Shown here: piece by piece, positions 38,676-46,813 of the stretch
Layout of the letters: each line of letters starts with the position of its first letter
How positions within the stretch are numbered: the stretch's first letter is position 1
Source of the DNA: a virus
DNA length: 64,000 nucleotides
Strand: one strand, 5' to 3'
Virus record (IMG/VR): IMGVR_UViG_3300008261_000075
Span: 45,387 to 109,386 of that record
The notes under the pieces: generated by a model
Seen by the model: the letters and a program-made list of their open reading frames with translations, nothing else
What the model was told of the DNA's origin: nothing
Database searches by the model: none
Made by a program: the position numbers and the translations under genes

Positions 38676-40221
38676 GTGGATCCAATTTTAACAAATTTTG
38701 GATATATGTACTTGTAAACTGTCGTCTAATCTCATTTACTCGCGGAATTCTATATAATCTATGCATACTATACAGTTCTTTAACAGTTTCCTCAGAAACC
38801 CCCATATTTCTAATTCCTGCATAGCCTAACCACCCCTCGCCACCGTGTCCGTTTTTAGTATCGATAAAATTCTGATGCATTTTTATTATTTCAAACGCTT
38901 CTTTTCTACTGAAATTCATGTTGTTGACCCAATAGGTCTTATTTTCTGTAGGAAACGTATAACCGTACTTTTCTGGATTTTTTTCAAAATGACTTAACCA
39001 AATATTTTCGTATCCTGACACGGTATTCATAGTCAACGTATGAATTTTAATATTATGTAACGGGTAATCCGGATGTTCAATTTCTTTAAGCCAATCCTCG
39101 GCAGTCTCCCGTGTTTCGTACGGTAACCCTAAAATAAACTGAGAGTCAACAATGGCATTGGGCATTTTTTCTTTAATTTTTGTTAAGGTATTAAAAATTT
39201 TATCCCTAGATATGCCTTTGCCTATGGCCTTTACTGATTCATAGTTCAACGATTCGATTCCAAAACTTATTCCACCGCACCCCATCTCGCTTAACAAGTC
39301 AATAGATTCTGGATGTGCATTTATTAAATCAAGTCGCATAAATGCAGAGAAATTAACCTTAAACGGTAATTTTGAAAATACTGATTGATTAAGAATTTTT
39401 AATTTATCTATACTGTCGTTAAAGGTGTCATCTAGAAACCAATAATGAGTAGTACCAAATTTTTCGTAGTTTTCTTCTAGCTGTTGACGTATAATAATTG
39501 GGTCTTTAAGATAATCTAATTTCTTTCGACCATTTAATGGGTATGCACAAAATGCACAACTAAAAATGCATCCTCGGGCAATTTCCATAGGCAGTGCTTC
39601 GCCTTGACCAACCATATCGTTATCATGCCAATTAAATTTATGGTTGTTGTAGTCAAAGCTACTAGCCTTGTGATCATGAGTAAGGCTAATCGACCCGTCT
39701 GCGTTCTTAGTTACAGGCAAGAACGGATTTTTACCTTGGCAATATTTGGTCCATTCTAACACAGTAGTGTCAGCATACCCTTCAATAAAACAATCAATAA
39801 ATGGCGGAACCTTGCCAGTTCTTCCTAATGTAGCTCTACCTCCTCCTAGCACAAATTTACAATTAGGGCTTCGAGTTTTTAAATGACTTTTAAGATTGTT
39901 TAATTCTTCTGGGTCAAAGATATATGTATTTTCAATTAATTTGTCGAGATCACTGTATATTGAACCAATAGTTGACTTTGGTTGTTTAATTTTAGTAAGC
40001 CAAGTTGAACTGAATCCAACCCACAAGGTATCCTCGTTTACAAAGTGTTCTAATACTCTTTTAACTACCTCCACCCCCATGTCGGCAATCCACGGCCAAC
40101 AATCAATTACTTGAACTGTGTATCCTGCTCGTCTAAGAACATTTGCTAATTGAAAAGCTCCAACTGGTCTCATATGAGCAGTTGAAAATGTTATACCTGC
40201 ACATATTACTATATTTGCCAT
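38671..40221 (-). CDS. B12-binding-type radical SAM protein
   Basis: In this 516-residue protein the N-terminal 150 residues look like a cobalamin-binding domain (MRPVGAFQLANVLRRAGY, VGFSSTWL, KFVLGGGRATLG). The radical SAM core has the CxxxCxxC motif ARGCIFSCAFC (C218, C222, C225), followed by the TIM-barrel landmarks WFLDDTFNDS, GGISFGIESL and SQFILGLPYET. Such enzymes do methyl transfer or rearrangements on unreactive carbons. The substrate is unknown. It sits beside lysis and membrane genes. Confidence 0.85.
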   Translation of the reverse strand: MANIVICAGITFSTAHMRPVGAFQLANVLRRAGYTVQVIDCWPWIADMGVEVVKRVLEHFVNEDTLWVGFSSTWLTKIKQPKSTIGSIYSDLDKLIENTYIFDPEELNNLKSHLKTRSPNCKFVLGGGRATLGRTGKVPPFIDCFIEGYADTTVLEWTKYCQGKNPFLPVTKNADGSISLTHDHKASSFDYNNHKFNWHDNDMVGQGEALPMEIARGCIFSCAFCAYPLNGRKKLDYLKDPIIIRQQLEENYEKFGTTHYWFLDDTFNDSIDKLKILNQSVFSKLPFKVNFSAFMRLDLINAHPESIDLLSEMGCGGISFGIESLNYESVKAIGKGISRDKIFNTLTKIKEKMPNAIVDSQFILGLPYETRETAEDWLKEIEHPDYPLHNIKIHTLTMNTVSGYENIWLSHFEKNPEKYGYTFPTENKTYWVNNMNFSRKEAFEIIKMHQNFIDTKNGHGGEGWLGYAGIRNMGVSEETVKELYSMHRLYRIPRVNEIRRQFTSTYIQNLLKLDPQ

Positions 40222-40245
40222 ATTTTAAATTATCTTTTGTTGCAA

Positions 40246-40473
40246 TTAAAATCCAAATAAGTTTCGTTTAGGTTCCGTTAAAAACTTTTCTGCAATAGAG
40301 GCTCCCTTTGCCCTTACATGAGCATCTGGACTGTGCAACATATCGTTGATTAATGCCGCTTTTGCCATCTGCTCCATTGTTTTATCTCTAGATACAGATT
40401 TTTCAACCTCTGGATTAGACATAACAGCACAACCCGATAGCATTACGGCTATAATAACAACGGCAATTTTCAT
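40246..40473 (-). CDS. Small putative lipoprotein
   Basis: This 75-residue protein begins MKIAVVIIAVMLSGCAVMSN, with a lipobox LSGC and lipid-accepting Cys at residue 15. The mature part is helical (TMEQMAKAALINDMLHSPDA). It overlaps the upstream o-spanin gene by 4 bases. A role in lysis or envelope change is inferred from position. Confidence 0.72.
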   Translation of the reverse strand: MKIAVVIIAVMLSGCAVMSNPEVEKSVSRDKTMEQMAKAALINDMLHSPDAHVRAKGASIAEKFLTEPKRNLFGF

Positions 40474-40736
40474 TTTACACTCTCGTAAATGCGTTTTTGT
40501 TCCTGATACCAGTCATTCCACCCGTCAACTTTTGCCGCACATTCGTAGTACATGCCGTAGTTTTGTACAACTACTTTTAACATCTCTGTGATAGCAACCT
40601 TGTCACCTTCTACTTTTCTAAGACTTTCGCATCGTTCTACCAATGCTTTAGGAACATCGGGGAATCGTTGGCTAACTGGAACAGGTGTAGAACAGGCAGT
40701 TAGAACTATAGCAAGACCTAAAATAATGTATTTCAT
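40470..40736 (-). CDS. Putative o-spanin (Rz1-like lipoprotein)
   Basis: This 88-residue protein is a lipoprotein: MKYIILGLAIVLTACSTPVP has lipobox LTAC with Cys 15. A Pro-containing segment (STPVPVSQRFPDVPK), a coiled region, and a Cys/Trp-rich end (YYECAAKVDGWNDWYQEQK) follow. In outer-membrane spanin systems it would contact the inner-membrane partner encoded just upstream, overlapping by 4 bases, and fuse the membranes in the last step of lysis. Confidence 0.72.
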   Translation of the reverse strand: MKYIILGLAIVLTACSTPVPVSQRFPDVPKALVERCESLRKVEGDKVAITEMLKVVVQNYGMYYECAAKVDGWNDWYQEQKRIYESVK

Positions 40737-41221
40737 TTCTTACCCTCCGCTGCCTTGTTCATCTCTGCGGCTTGATTGTGTATGTCAATGATCTCTTTAG
40801 GCACAGGGCATTGTTCTATGTACTTGATGATCTCTTCTTTCTTTACAACTTCACGGTCAAGATATTGTGTAATGTACTCAGTCTTGCCTTTGATAACTTT
40901 GGTCTTTTCTACTACTTTTTCTTGTATAACTGTATTGGTTTCTTGTGACTTCTGTTCAGCAACTGCAACTCGTGCTTCAGCTTCAGCAACCTTTGTCCGC
41001 CAAGCCATTTCTGTATCGTAGCCACCACGCAACCATACGCCTAGCACTAGTAATACAATACCTACAGGTTGTAGAATCTTTACGTAGTTTCCGTAGAATG
41101 GAATCCACTTGCCTAACCATCCAGCAAGTACACCAGTAACACCAGCAATAATTATAGCCCAGTATGCCCAATTTAGTACTGCATCAGGTATTAGACCGAT
41201 CATCCATGTAATCTGTGACAT
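40733..41221 (-). CDS. Putative i-spanin (Rz-like)
   Basis: This 162-residue protein has hydrophobic segments near residues 15-32 (LNWAYWAIIIAGVTGVLAG) and 48-63 (ILQPVGIVLLVLGVWL). A long charged coiled coil follows (AEAEARVAVAEQKSQ, VVEKTKVIKGKTEYITQY), then VPKEIIDIHNQAAEMNK. The geometry fits an inner-membrane spanin that pairs with the adjacent lipoprotein. It lies directly after the endolysin gene, as in a normal lysis cassette. Confidence 0.7.
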   Translation of the reverse strand: MSQITWMIGLIPDAVLNWAYWAIIIAGVTGVLAGWLGKWIPFYGNYVKILQPVGIVLLVLGVWLRGGYDTEMAWRTKVAEAEARVAVAEQKSQETNTVIQEKVVEKTKVIKGKTEYITQYLDREVVKKEEIIKYIEQCPVPKEIIDIHNQAAEMNKAAEGKK

Positions 41222-41222
41222 A

Positions 41223-41852
41223 TTAATGTCCTAGAACGTGAAGTGCGTGATTGTAATGCTTAATACGATCTTCTAGACCGATAGTACCACCGTTGATGCG
41301 TTTAGTCAATGTTAAGATATCACCTGCATCTGCCCACTGGTTAAGTTTGTTTTGCTCCCAGAAGAAGCAACCCGATTGAATAGCACCTTCAAACGTTTCT
41401 AAATATTCTGATGCTTCGTCTAGTGGAATACCTAAACTGGCTGCAAAAAATGTATAGTTGTTCTTACCAGTTAATTGAATAAGTCCACGTCCACAAAATT
41501 GCCAACCGTCACCACTGGCCTCGTCACCGTTGCCCATGCGATTAGCATAGACTCTGTTGGCAATCATTTGCGGCTTATTAGCATAAGCGGCAGCGGTTGC
41601 ATCGTCTGGGAAATATTTAGGAAATACTTTACGTAGACTAGCGGCTTTGTAGTTTAGATTCTCTTTTAAGAATTTAAATCCGCCACTTTCATGAGCGCAT
41701 TGGGCTAAAAACGCGGCAACCCTTGGTTTAGTATTAATTTCATACTCTGGTAAAATCTCACTTAGAGCATGATACCAATTATCAATATAGGAGTTTCCTT
41801 TGATAATTTCTGCAAGTTGTTGTTTAGTAAAATCGAAATCAAATCCTGACAT
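41223..41852 (-). CDS. Endolysin, GH19 chitinase-like
   Basis: This 209-residue protein of the GH19 (lysozyme-like) type has the catalytic Glu in AAFLAQCAHESGGF (E55), then NRVYANRMGNGDEASGDGW and FCGRGLIQLTGKNNY. No signal peptide is seen, so it needs a holin to reach peptidoglycan. Length is typical for phage GH19 endolysins. The spanin pair follows immediately. Confidence 0.9.
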   Translation of the reverse strand: MSGFDFDFTKQQLAEIIKGNSYIDNWYHALSEILPEYEINTKPRVAAFLAQCAHESGGFKFLKENLNYKAASLRKVFPKYFPDDATAAAYANKPQMIANRVYANRMGNGDEASGDGWQFCGRGLIQLTGKNNYTFFAASLGIPLDEASEYLETFEGAIQSGCFFWEQNKLNQWADAGDILTLTKRINGGTIGLEDRIKHYNHALHVLGH

Positions 41853-42571
41853 TATACTTTCTCCAAAGCTACAGCATATCCGCTGTTTTCAAAAATAAAT
41901 TTATCACCAACCTTGGTGATGTTATAGTTACCAATACACTTAGTTAAAAATAAAACCTCGGCAATGTCTTTGCTTTCTAACATAATAGGGCCGCTAATTG
42001 AATTATAAACTTCTTTAGTTATGCCGCATTCTAAAATATTAAACGCGGCAATATGATTCTTATCTCTAACAAATGATATTTTATCTTCAGCAATTGAAAT
42101 CTCGTCAGCAAAACTATTTCCAAAAAACGTACTAAAGTTATTCAATTGATTTTGATCTGTAGCAATTTTATAAGAGTTGCCGTCTTTAGGCACAATGAGA
42201 TCTAAGTTATCTTCAGTTGCTTCGTAGCTCTTGAAACTTTTGTAGTATCTAAACTTTATGCGATCTAACCCTGAAAGTTTTTTCAATCCTTCAACTAGTT
42301 CAAATATTTGTTTGGCAACATGTCTGCCTCTTTCAAGTTCAACAAACACTTTGTAACGTCCGTCGTCCATCTCACCGGCTGTTACATCTGCATCTAATAC
42401 AAACTCATACCCCATTTCAAAGAAATGTTCTAAGTCATCAGCCGGGTCTTTGTAGTCTACAGTAAAACTGAGAACTACTATTTCGTTGTCGTCACCTAAT
42501 TTACTTTTAAAATTATCAATTTCAAAAATATCTTTAACTAGGTCTTTTAAGTCGTTAGCTCTTAGCGCCAT
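41852..42571 (-). CDS. Conserved phage protein, unknown function
   Basis: This 239-residue alpha/beta protein contains IVVLSFTVDYKDPADDLEHF, RYKVFVELERGRHVAKQIFE and a C-terminal NYNITKVGDKFIFENSGYA. I recall conserved relatives in T4-like marine phages, probably virion-linked, but no defined role. It shares a base with the endolysin start. Confidence 0.72.
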   Translation of the reverse strand: MALRANDLKDLVKDIFEIDNFKSKLGDDNEIVVLSFTVDYKDPADDLEHFFEMGYEFVLDADVTAGEMDDGRYKVFVELERGRHVAKQIFELVEGLKKLSGLDRIKFRYYKSFKSYEATEDNLDLIVPKDGNSYKIATDQNQLNNFSTFFGNSFADEISIAEDKISFVRDKNHIAAFNILECGITKEVYNSISGPIMLESKDIAEVLFLTKCIGNYNITKVGDKFIFENSGYAVALEKV

Positions 42572-42580
42572 GTCTTATCC

Positions 42581-43159
42581 TTATACCGCTGGAGCGGTTG
42601 GTGCTGGTGCTGATGCACCTGGAGCAGTTGGAGCGGCACCCCCTTGGGCGGCACCTGCCGCTTCTTTAGTTGCACCGGCATCCATAGGAGTAGTTGTGCC
42701 TTGTTTAGTAATGCCAGATATTTCGTCCTCACCCTTCATCTTATTCATATAGCCTTTATAAATGTCAAAGGCTAGTTTCTTAGGCATTCGAATTGTAACC
42801 AGCCATACAGGAGTATGATCTAATTTACCTTTTTTAGTACCTGGTCTAAAATCATCTGGGCTTTTTATCTTTCTAGGTTCTATTAGGTTTGTTTTTTCAA
42901 ATGTAATTTTACATCCTAATTCAACTAGTCTTTTACCCCCGTCAGGGTCTGGCATGTGATCTTTATCCCACATGAATCCGCAAGTGATCCAGTGACGGTC
43001 AACCTTTGGCCCTACGGCTAATTCACCGTCTTCCCAGTTTTTATATACGTATAAATCCACTTCGTCTAACACACGTTCAAAGTCTTTTAAAACTCCTAGA
43101 TTAGTGTTGTTTTCGTAAACGTCTTTTACGTTTTTTATAACGTCTAGTATGTCTTGCAT
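42581..43159 (-). CDS. Conserved phage protein with Ala/Pro-rich tail
   Basis: This 192-residue protein has a conserved-looking core (DEVDLYVYKNWEDGELAVGP, DRHWITCGFMWDKDHMPDP, DHTPVWLVTIRMPKKLAFDI), then a Gly/Ala/Pro/Thr-rich tail of about 45 residues. I recall this core in marine T4-like phages; function unknown. A GATAAATA motif lies 24 bases upstream, and phoH is divergently transcribed beyond it. Confidence 0.72.
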   Translation of the reverse strand: MQDILDVIKNVKDVYENNTNLGVLKDFERVLDEVDLYVYKNWEDGELAVGPKVDRHWITCGFMWDKDHMPDPDGGKRLVELGCKITFEKTNLIEPRKIKSPDDFRPGTKKGKLDHTPVWLVTIRMPKKLAFDIYKGYMNKMKGEDEISGITKQGTTTPMDAGATKEAAGAAQGGAAPTAPGASAPAPTAPAV

Positions 43160-43182
43160 AGTAATGGCTCTTTTATATCTAA

Positions 43183-43190
43183 TATTTATC
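43183..43190 (-). promoter_or_regulatory. Late-promoter-like motif
   Basis: GATAAATA on the minus strand, 24 bases before the ATG at 43159, in the divergent gap with phoH. Confidence 0.42.
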
Positions 43191-43247
43191 CGATGTGTTT
43201 TTATAGTATAACTGAATGATTTTAGTATAAAACTGTAAATAATAGTG

Positions 43248-43293
43248 TAGGACCTCTGTAGTTATCGGGCGGTCACTACAGTGTCCTATTTTT
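43248..43293 (+). promoter_or_regulatory. Structured phoH leader: two-part hairpin with T-run
   Basis: TAGGAC (43248-43253) pairs with GTCCTA (43283-43288), and CTGTAGT (43256-43262) pairs with ACTACAG (43275-43281), around a 12-base G-rich loop. TTTTT follows at 43289-43293, then CCC (43294-43296) that could pair with GGG of the loop (43267-43269). It looks like a terminator or attenuator, or a pseudoknot element, in the 5' leader of phoH. The ribosome site AGGAG lies at 43303-43307. Confidence 0.65.
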
Positions 43294-43317
43294 CCCTAAA
43301 GTAGGAGACGAAAAACA

Positions 43318-44037
43318 ATGAGTAAAAACCGAGTGAAAAAACGTTTTACTTCAAACGTGAATGTGATAGATTTCGATACATATCTTCCACAGAAGAAACA
43401 GCGAGTCAGCCTGTATGCACGTAATTCCACGCAACAAGTATATCTAGATAAACTTCAAGACGATAGTAAAAGTATTGTTTTTGCAGTTGGCCCAGCAGGA
43501 ACGGGCAAGACTATGCTAGCGGTGCAAGTAGGCATCAAACTATTTCAGGAAGGTATTGTCGACAAACTCATAGTTACAAGACCCGCCGTTAGTGTAGATG
43601 AAGACCTTGGATTCTTACCAGGAACGCTAAATGAAAAGATGGCGCCGTGGACAAGACCAATTTTTGACGTATTAGGAGAATACTACCAAGCAAAAGACAT
43701 TGCCAAAATGCTAGAAGAAGGTGTAATTGAGATCAGTCCGTTAGCTTATATGCGTGGACGCACATTTAAGAACGCTTACGTTATAGCAGATGAAATGCAA
43801 AATGCCACTCAGAATCAAATGAAAATGCTGTTAACCAGACTAGGGGAACACTCTAAAATGGTTGTAACTGGAGACTTGAATCAAGCAGACCGGCTTGATA
43901 ACAACGGTTTATCAGAATTTTGCCAACTAATGCAAAACTTCAGCAAACTAAAACATATTGATATTGTTGAATTTACTGCCAAAGAGATCGAACGCCATAA
44001 TGCCGTAAAGGAGGTGTTAGCGGTTTATGGAGACTAA
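43318..44037 (+). CDS. phoH: PhoH-like ATPase
   Basis: This 239-residue P-loop protein of the PhoH family has Walker A GPAGTGKT at residues 58-65, VTRPAVSVDEDLGFLPG and Walker B AYVIADEMQN. RMxxTGDLNQAD-type motifs follow (MVVTGDLNQADR). PhoH proteins are ATPases, probably acting on RNA, common in marine phages. It is on the plus strand, opposite to its neighbours, with its own leader hairpin and terminator. AGGAG precedes the ATG by 10 bases. Confidence 0.93.
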   Translation: MSKNRVKKRFTSNVNVIDFDTYLPQKKQRVSLYARNSTQQVYLDKLQDDSKSIVFAVGPAGTGKTMLAVQVGIKLFQEGIVDKLIVTRPAVSVDEDLGFLPGTLNEKMAPWTRPIFDVLGEYYQAKDIAKMLEEGVIEISPLAYMRGRTFKNAYVIADEMQNATQNQMKMLLTRLGEHSKMVVTGDLNQADRLDNNGLSEFCQLMQNFSKLKHIDIVEFTAKEIERHNAVKEVLAVYGD

Positions 44038-44042
44038 ATGAA

Positions 44043-44067
44043 ATAGGGGCATTGCGCCCCTATTTTT
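44043..44067 (+). terminator. Intrinsic terminator after phoH
   Basis: ATAGGGGC (44043-44050) and GCCCCTAT (44056-44063) form a perfect 8-bp stem with a 5-base loop and TTTT after it on the plus strand. The convergent gene 44 stops at its edge, so it may also stop transcription from that side. Confidence 0.85.
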
Positions 44068-44980
44068 ATAAATGACTCAGTCTAATTAATGTTGCGGCTA
44101 GGTTAATTTCAGCATCTGCAACTAAGCTATGGTTAACTAATCCGTCTTTGATGATTAGCACAGCCTTATCTTGTTGGCTCTCGTTGCCAAACAATTCAAT
44201 ATTATCGTACAACCACCGATAAATTTCCTCCATTTCTTCTGGTCGAGCCTGACCACAAATTAGTTTACGAGCTTCGCTAATCTTTCCATTCTTAAATAGG
44301 TCAACCATAGCAATTCGATAGTCACTGCTGTTATCTACAGACTCAGGTTTTTCAAGTTTAGCGTTTAAACTATTCATTTGCAAGTTATTAATACACTTGC
44401 GCAAGTCCGGATAGGTTCCTTTTACATAGGTGTCTAACGTGTCAAGATCAAATTCGATATTTTCAGTTACAAGGATCATAGCAACACGAGCAGTAAACTC
44501 AGTTAAGTCTGTTTTTTCAATATGCAGACGTTGGCATCGACTATGTAACGGTGGAATAATTTTATTAGGATAGTTACAGGTAAGAATAAATCGTACACTG
44601 TGACTGTACTCCTCCATAAGATTGCGTAGTGCGGGCTGTACAGACTGTGCGTTAAGATAGTCTGCCTCGTCAATCAACACAATTTTAACATCACCAAACG
44701 GCATTGTTTGACAAAAACCAATTAGTTTATCAACCCACTCGATCTTACGACCTTCCTTTGAACCGTTAGCATACAGTACATCGGTATCTTGTATTTCAAG
44801 TTTGTTAATTAAAATTTTAGCCAATGTAGTTTTACCAACACCTGCATTTCCGCTAAACATCAAATGAGGAATTGATCCTTCTTTAATCCAGTTTTCAATT
44901 TGACCTTTTTGTAGGTCGTCTGCAAATACATATCCGTCTAGTGTATCCGGTCTGTATTTTTCTGTCCAAAGTTCTTTCAT
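44066..44980 (-). CDS. 44: Clamp loader large subunit (T4 gp44-like)
   Basis: This 304-residue AAA+ protein has MKELWTEKYRPDTLDGYVF at the N-terminus, Walker A SGNAGVGKTT near residue 44, Walker B VLIDEADYL near 101, sensor LTCNYPNKI and the SRC motif HSRCQR. It loads the gp45 clamp with gp62, which is not seen here. Length is close to T4 gp44. Its ATG overlaps the stop of the small Cys protein by 4 bases. Confidence 0.92.
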   Translation of the reverse strand: MKELWTEKYRPDTLDGYVFADDLQKGQIENWIKEGSIPHLMFSGNAGVGKTTLAKILINKLEIQDTDVLYANGSKEGRKIEWVDKLIGFCQTMPFGDVKIVLIDEADYLNAQSVQPALRNLMEEYSHSVRFILTCNYPNKIIPPLHSRCQRLHIEKTDLTEFTARVAMILVTENIEFDLDTLDTYVKGTYPDLRKCINNLQMNSLNAKLEKPESVDNSSDYRIAMVDLFKNGKISEARKLICGQARPEEMEEIYRWLYDNIELFGNESQQDKAVLIIKDGLVNHSLVADAEINLAATLIRLSHL

Positions 44981-45116
44981 TTAAACCAGCCTTTAATTGT
45001 TTGTATTAGATTATAAAATCTCAGTGAATGTGAATTTATATATGGTGGATGATGAGGACATCTGCCTTGATTATAGTTACATAATGCAGAATATTCCTTC
45101 TTGCATGTTTGACAGG

Positions 45117-45120
<4 letters not shown>
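44977..45120 (-). CDS. Small Cys/His protein, 47 residues
   Basis: A frame starting GTG overlaps the upstream stop as GTGA and ends in an ATGA overlap with gene 44. The product begins MTCQTCKKEYSALCNYNQGR, then CPHHPPYIN. C3, C6, C14 and C21 plus the following His pair form a likely zinc site (CxxC, C, CPHH). Its coupling to the clamp loader suggests the same transcript. Function unknown. Confidence 0.72.
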
Positions 45121-45385
<265 letters not shown>

Positions 45386-45398
45386 TCAATTAAAATAT

Positions 45399-45743
45399 TT
45401 AAATACCGTCTCTAATATCTACATCAGTAGGACGCTCATCGGACTGTAGCATAATACAGCCGTTATCAACCATTCGAACAGTAATCTCAGTACCGTCTGG
45501 ATTTTCAACTTTGATACCCCGTGTCCATCGACCGTGTTCAACACAAATCCAATCACCTACTTTAACATCTTCCTGTTCAGGACCAATAGCCCAAACTTGA
45601 CCCCATCTAGGTTTAATGCCTTCAGTTTTGCCGTTATCGCTTCTAATGATAATACCTGAAGTAGTCTTCTGTTCATCAAAGTTCATATCGGCAATTAGCA
45701 CGTTATCACGAAGAGGAATAATTTTACCTTTTACAGCGTTCAT
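45399..45743 (-). CDS. GroES/gp31-like co-chaperonin
   Basis: This 114-residue protein has a GroES-like beta-barrel pattern: IIPLRDNVLIADM at the N-terminus, a mobile-loop-like TTSGIIIRSD, then RWGQVWAIGPEQEDVKVGDW and a C-terminal VRMVDNGCIML. T4 gp31 and related co-chaperonins pair with host GroEL to fold capsid protein. No GroEL gene is seen here. It overlaps the upstream gene by 4 bases. Confidence 0.82.
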   Translation of the reverse strand: MNAVKGKIIPLRDNVLIADMNFDEQKTTSGIIIRSDNGKTEGIKPRWGQVWAIGPEQEDVKVGDWICVEHGRWTRGIKVENPDGTEITVRMVDNGCIMLQSDERPTDVDIRDGI

Positions 45744-46033
45744 TCGTCACCTTCTAAATCCATATCTTTAACAGCAACCTGTTTGTCAATTACTTGTTTT
45801 CTAACAGATACTTCGTCTGGTACAGACTGTGGGTGATCTTGATGATACTCTTTAAGAATGTCTTCACGTTTACGAACGATTTTACCACCAGGACCTAGTT
45901 CGTCGCCACGGGCGTTTACTCGCACATTACCGACTGCAACTGTCATTTCGTTTTGCAGAGCCAATTTGCTCATATCAACTTCTTTACCCTGCATTGAGCG
46001 ATAGACCGCTCTTTGTTGTTCTTTCATTGCCAT
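45740..46033 (-). CDS. Conserved small phage protein
   Basis: This 97-residue protein begins MAMKEQQRAVYRSMQGKEVD and contains NEMTVAVGNVRVNARGDELG, then a charged helix and an acidic end. I recall relatives with this VGNVRVNARGDELGPGG pattern in cyanomyoviruses; function unknown. A GATAAGTA motif lies 25 bases upstream. Confidence 0.75.
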   Translation of the reverse strand: MAMKEQQRAVYRSMQGKEVDMSKLALQNEMTVAVGNVRVNARGDELGPGGKIVRKREDILKEYHQDHPQSVPDEVSVRKQVIDKQVAVKDMDLEGDE

Positions 46034-46057
46034 ATTAATCTCCTAGGATTATAATAG

Positions 46058-46065
46058 TACTTATC
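46058..46065 (-). promoter_or_regulatory. Late-promoter-like motif
   Basis: GATAAGTA on the minus strand, 25 bases before the ATG at 46033, with a TATAAT close downstream. It overlaps the end of the previous gene. Confidence 0.4.
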
Positions 46066-46573
46066 TCAAGAATTCCTGCCAGTCTAAATTATATTTTATA
46101 CTGTTTACTTTGTGAACCCCAATTAGGAATAGTACATAACTAGCCACGCTTGACCCCCGTCCTATACCCCACACTATTTTTTCTTTTGAGCAAGTATCTA
46201 CAAAATATTTAAGCCACCGCAGTAAATCTAGCATATTTCTTGCTTTGTACGCTTCCAACTCTTCTTTAACTCTAGTATGTTCTGGGTCCCAAGGCGGACA
46301 TTGTTCCCATATCCATGCTTCAATATCTAGTGTTTTATATTCATTAGGCATATTCCAATTACTTTGGCATGCCGCATCGTAGTCTGTAATTTCAAAATTG
46401 GTGTTATACGTTTCTAAAAATTTAAAACCTAGTTGTGTTTCTAAATTTTTTAGATCGTCGGAGCGAGTGTCTACTAATAATGTGTCTGCCGGATTAAACT
46501 CAAAGCCAGAGTATATGGCTTCAAAAAGATCCTGCTCGCTAAAAACTGGGTTGGAATATTTGTCTAATCGCAT
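46061..46573 (-). CDS. DnaE-motif protein (DNA polymerase III alpha-like fragment)
   Basis: In this 170-residue protein the C-terminal 35 residues, VWGIGRGSSVASYVLFLIGV then a KYNLDWQEFLR end, match the conserved G(P/I)GRGS palm-entry motif of bacterial DnaE polymerases. The rest of the polymerase is absent. The N-terminal part (MRLDKYSNPVFSEQDLFEAI) and IEAWIWEQCPPWD are phage-specific. I recall similar short proteins in marine T4-like phages, so it is probably a stable gene rather than a recent truncation. Function unknown. Confidence 0.72.
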   Translation of the reverse strand: MRLDKYSNPVFSEQDLFEAIYSGFEFNPADTLLVDTRSDDLKNLETQLGFKFLETYNTNFEITDYDAACQSNWNMPNEYKTLDIEAWIWEQCPPWDPEHTRVKEELEAYKARNMLDLLRWLKYFVDTCSKEKIVWGIGRGSSVASYVLFLIGVHKVNSIKYNLDWQEFLR

Positions 46574-46582
46574 GTCAACATT

Positions 46583-46813
46583 TTAGTTGACTTTGATTAA
46601 TTTGTCAAGTCCATTACTGACTTGCGCCTGTTGTGATTGCCATAATTTGGCTTGCCGAACTCGTATCTCTTCTTTGTAAGTTTCTAAAAACAATACTATT
46701 TGAGAACGAACTTCGGGATTGTAGGTGATAAAGTATTTTCTAGTTAACTCATGCACCTTAGCTTCCAATTCACCATCCTTTAGTTGCGATAGGTCACTGG
46801 CAAATGGGTGCAT
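46583..46813 (-). CDS. Conserved small phage protein
   Basis: This 76-residue helical protein begins MHPFASDLSQLKDGELEAKV and continues with RKYFITYNPEVRSQIVLFLE, a sequence pattern I recall from T4-like cyanophages. Function unknown. It starts at the stop of the first virion gene, sharing a base. Confidence 0.78.
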   Translation of the reverse strand: MHPFASDLSQLKDGELEAKVHELTRKYFITYNPEVRSQIVLFLETYKEEIRVRQAKLWQSQQAQVSNGLDKLIKVN

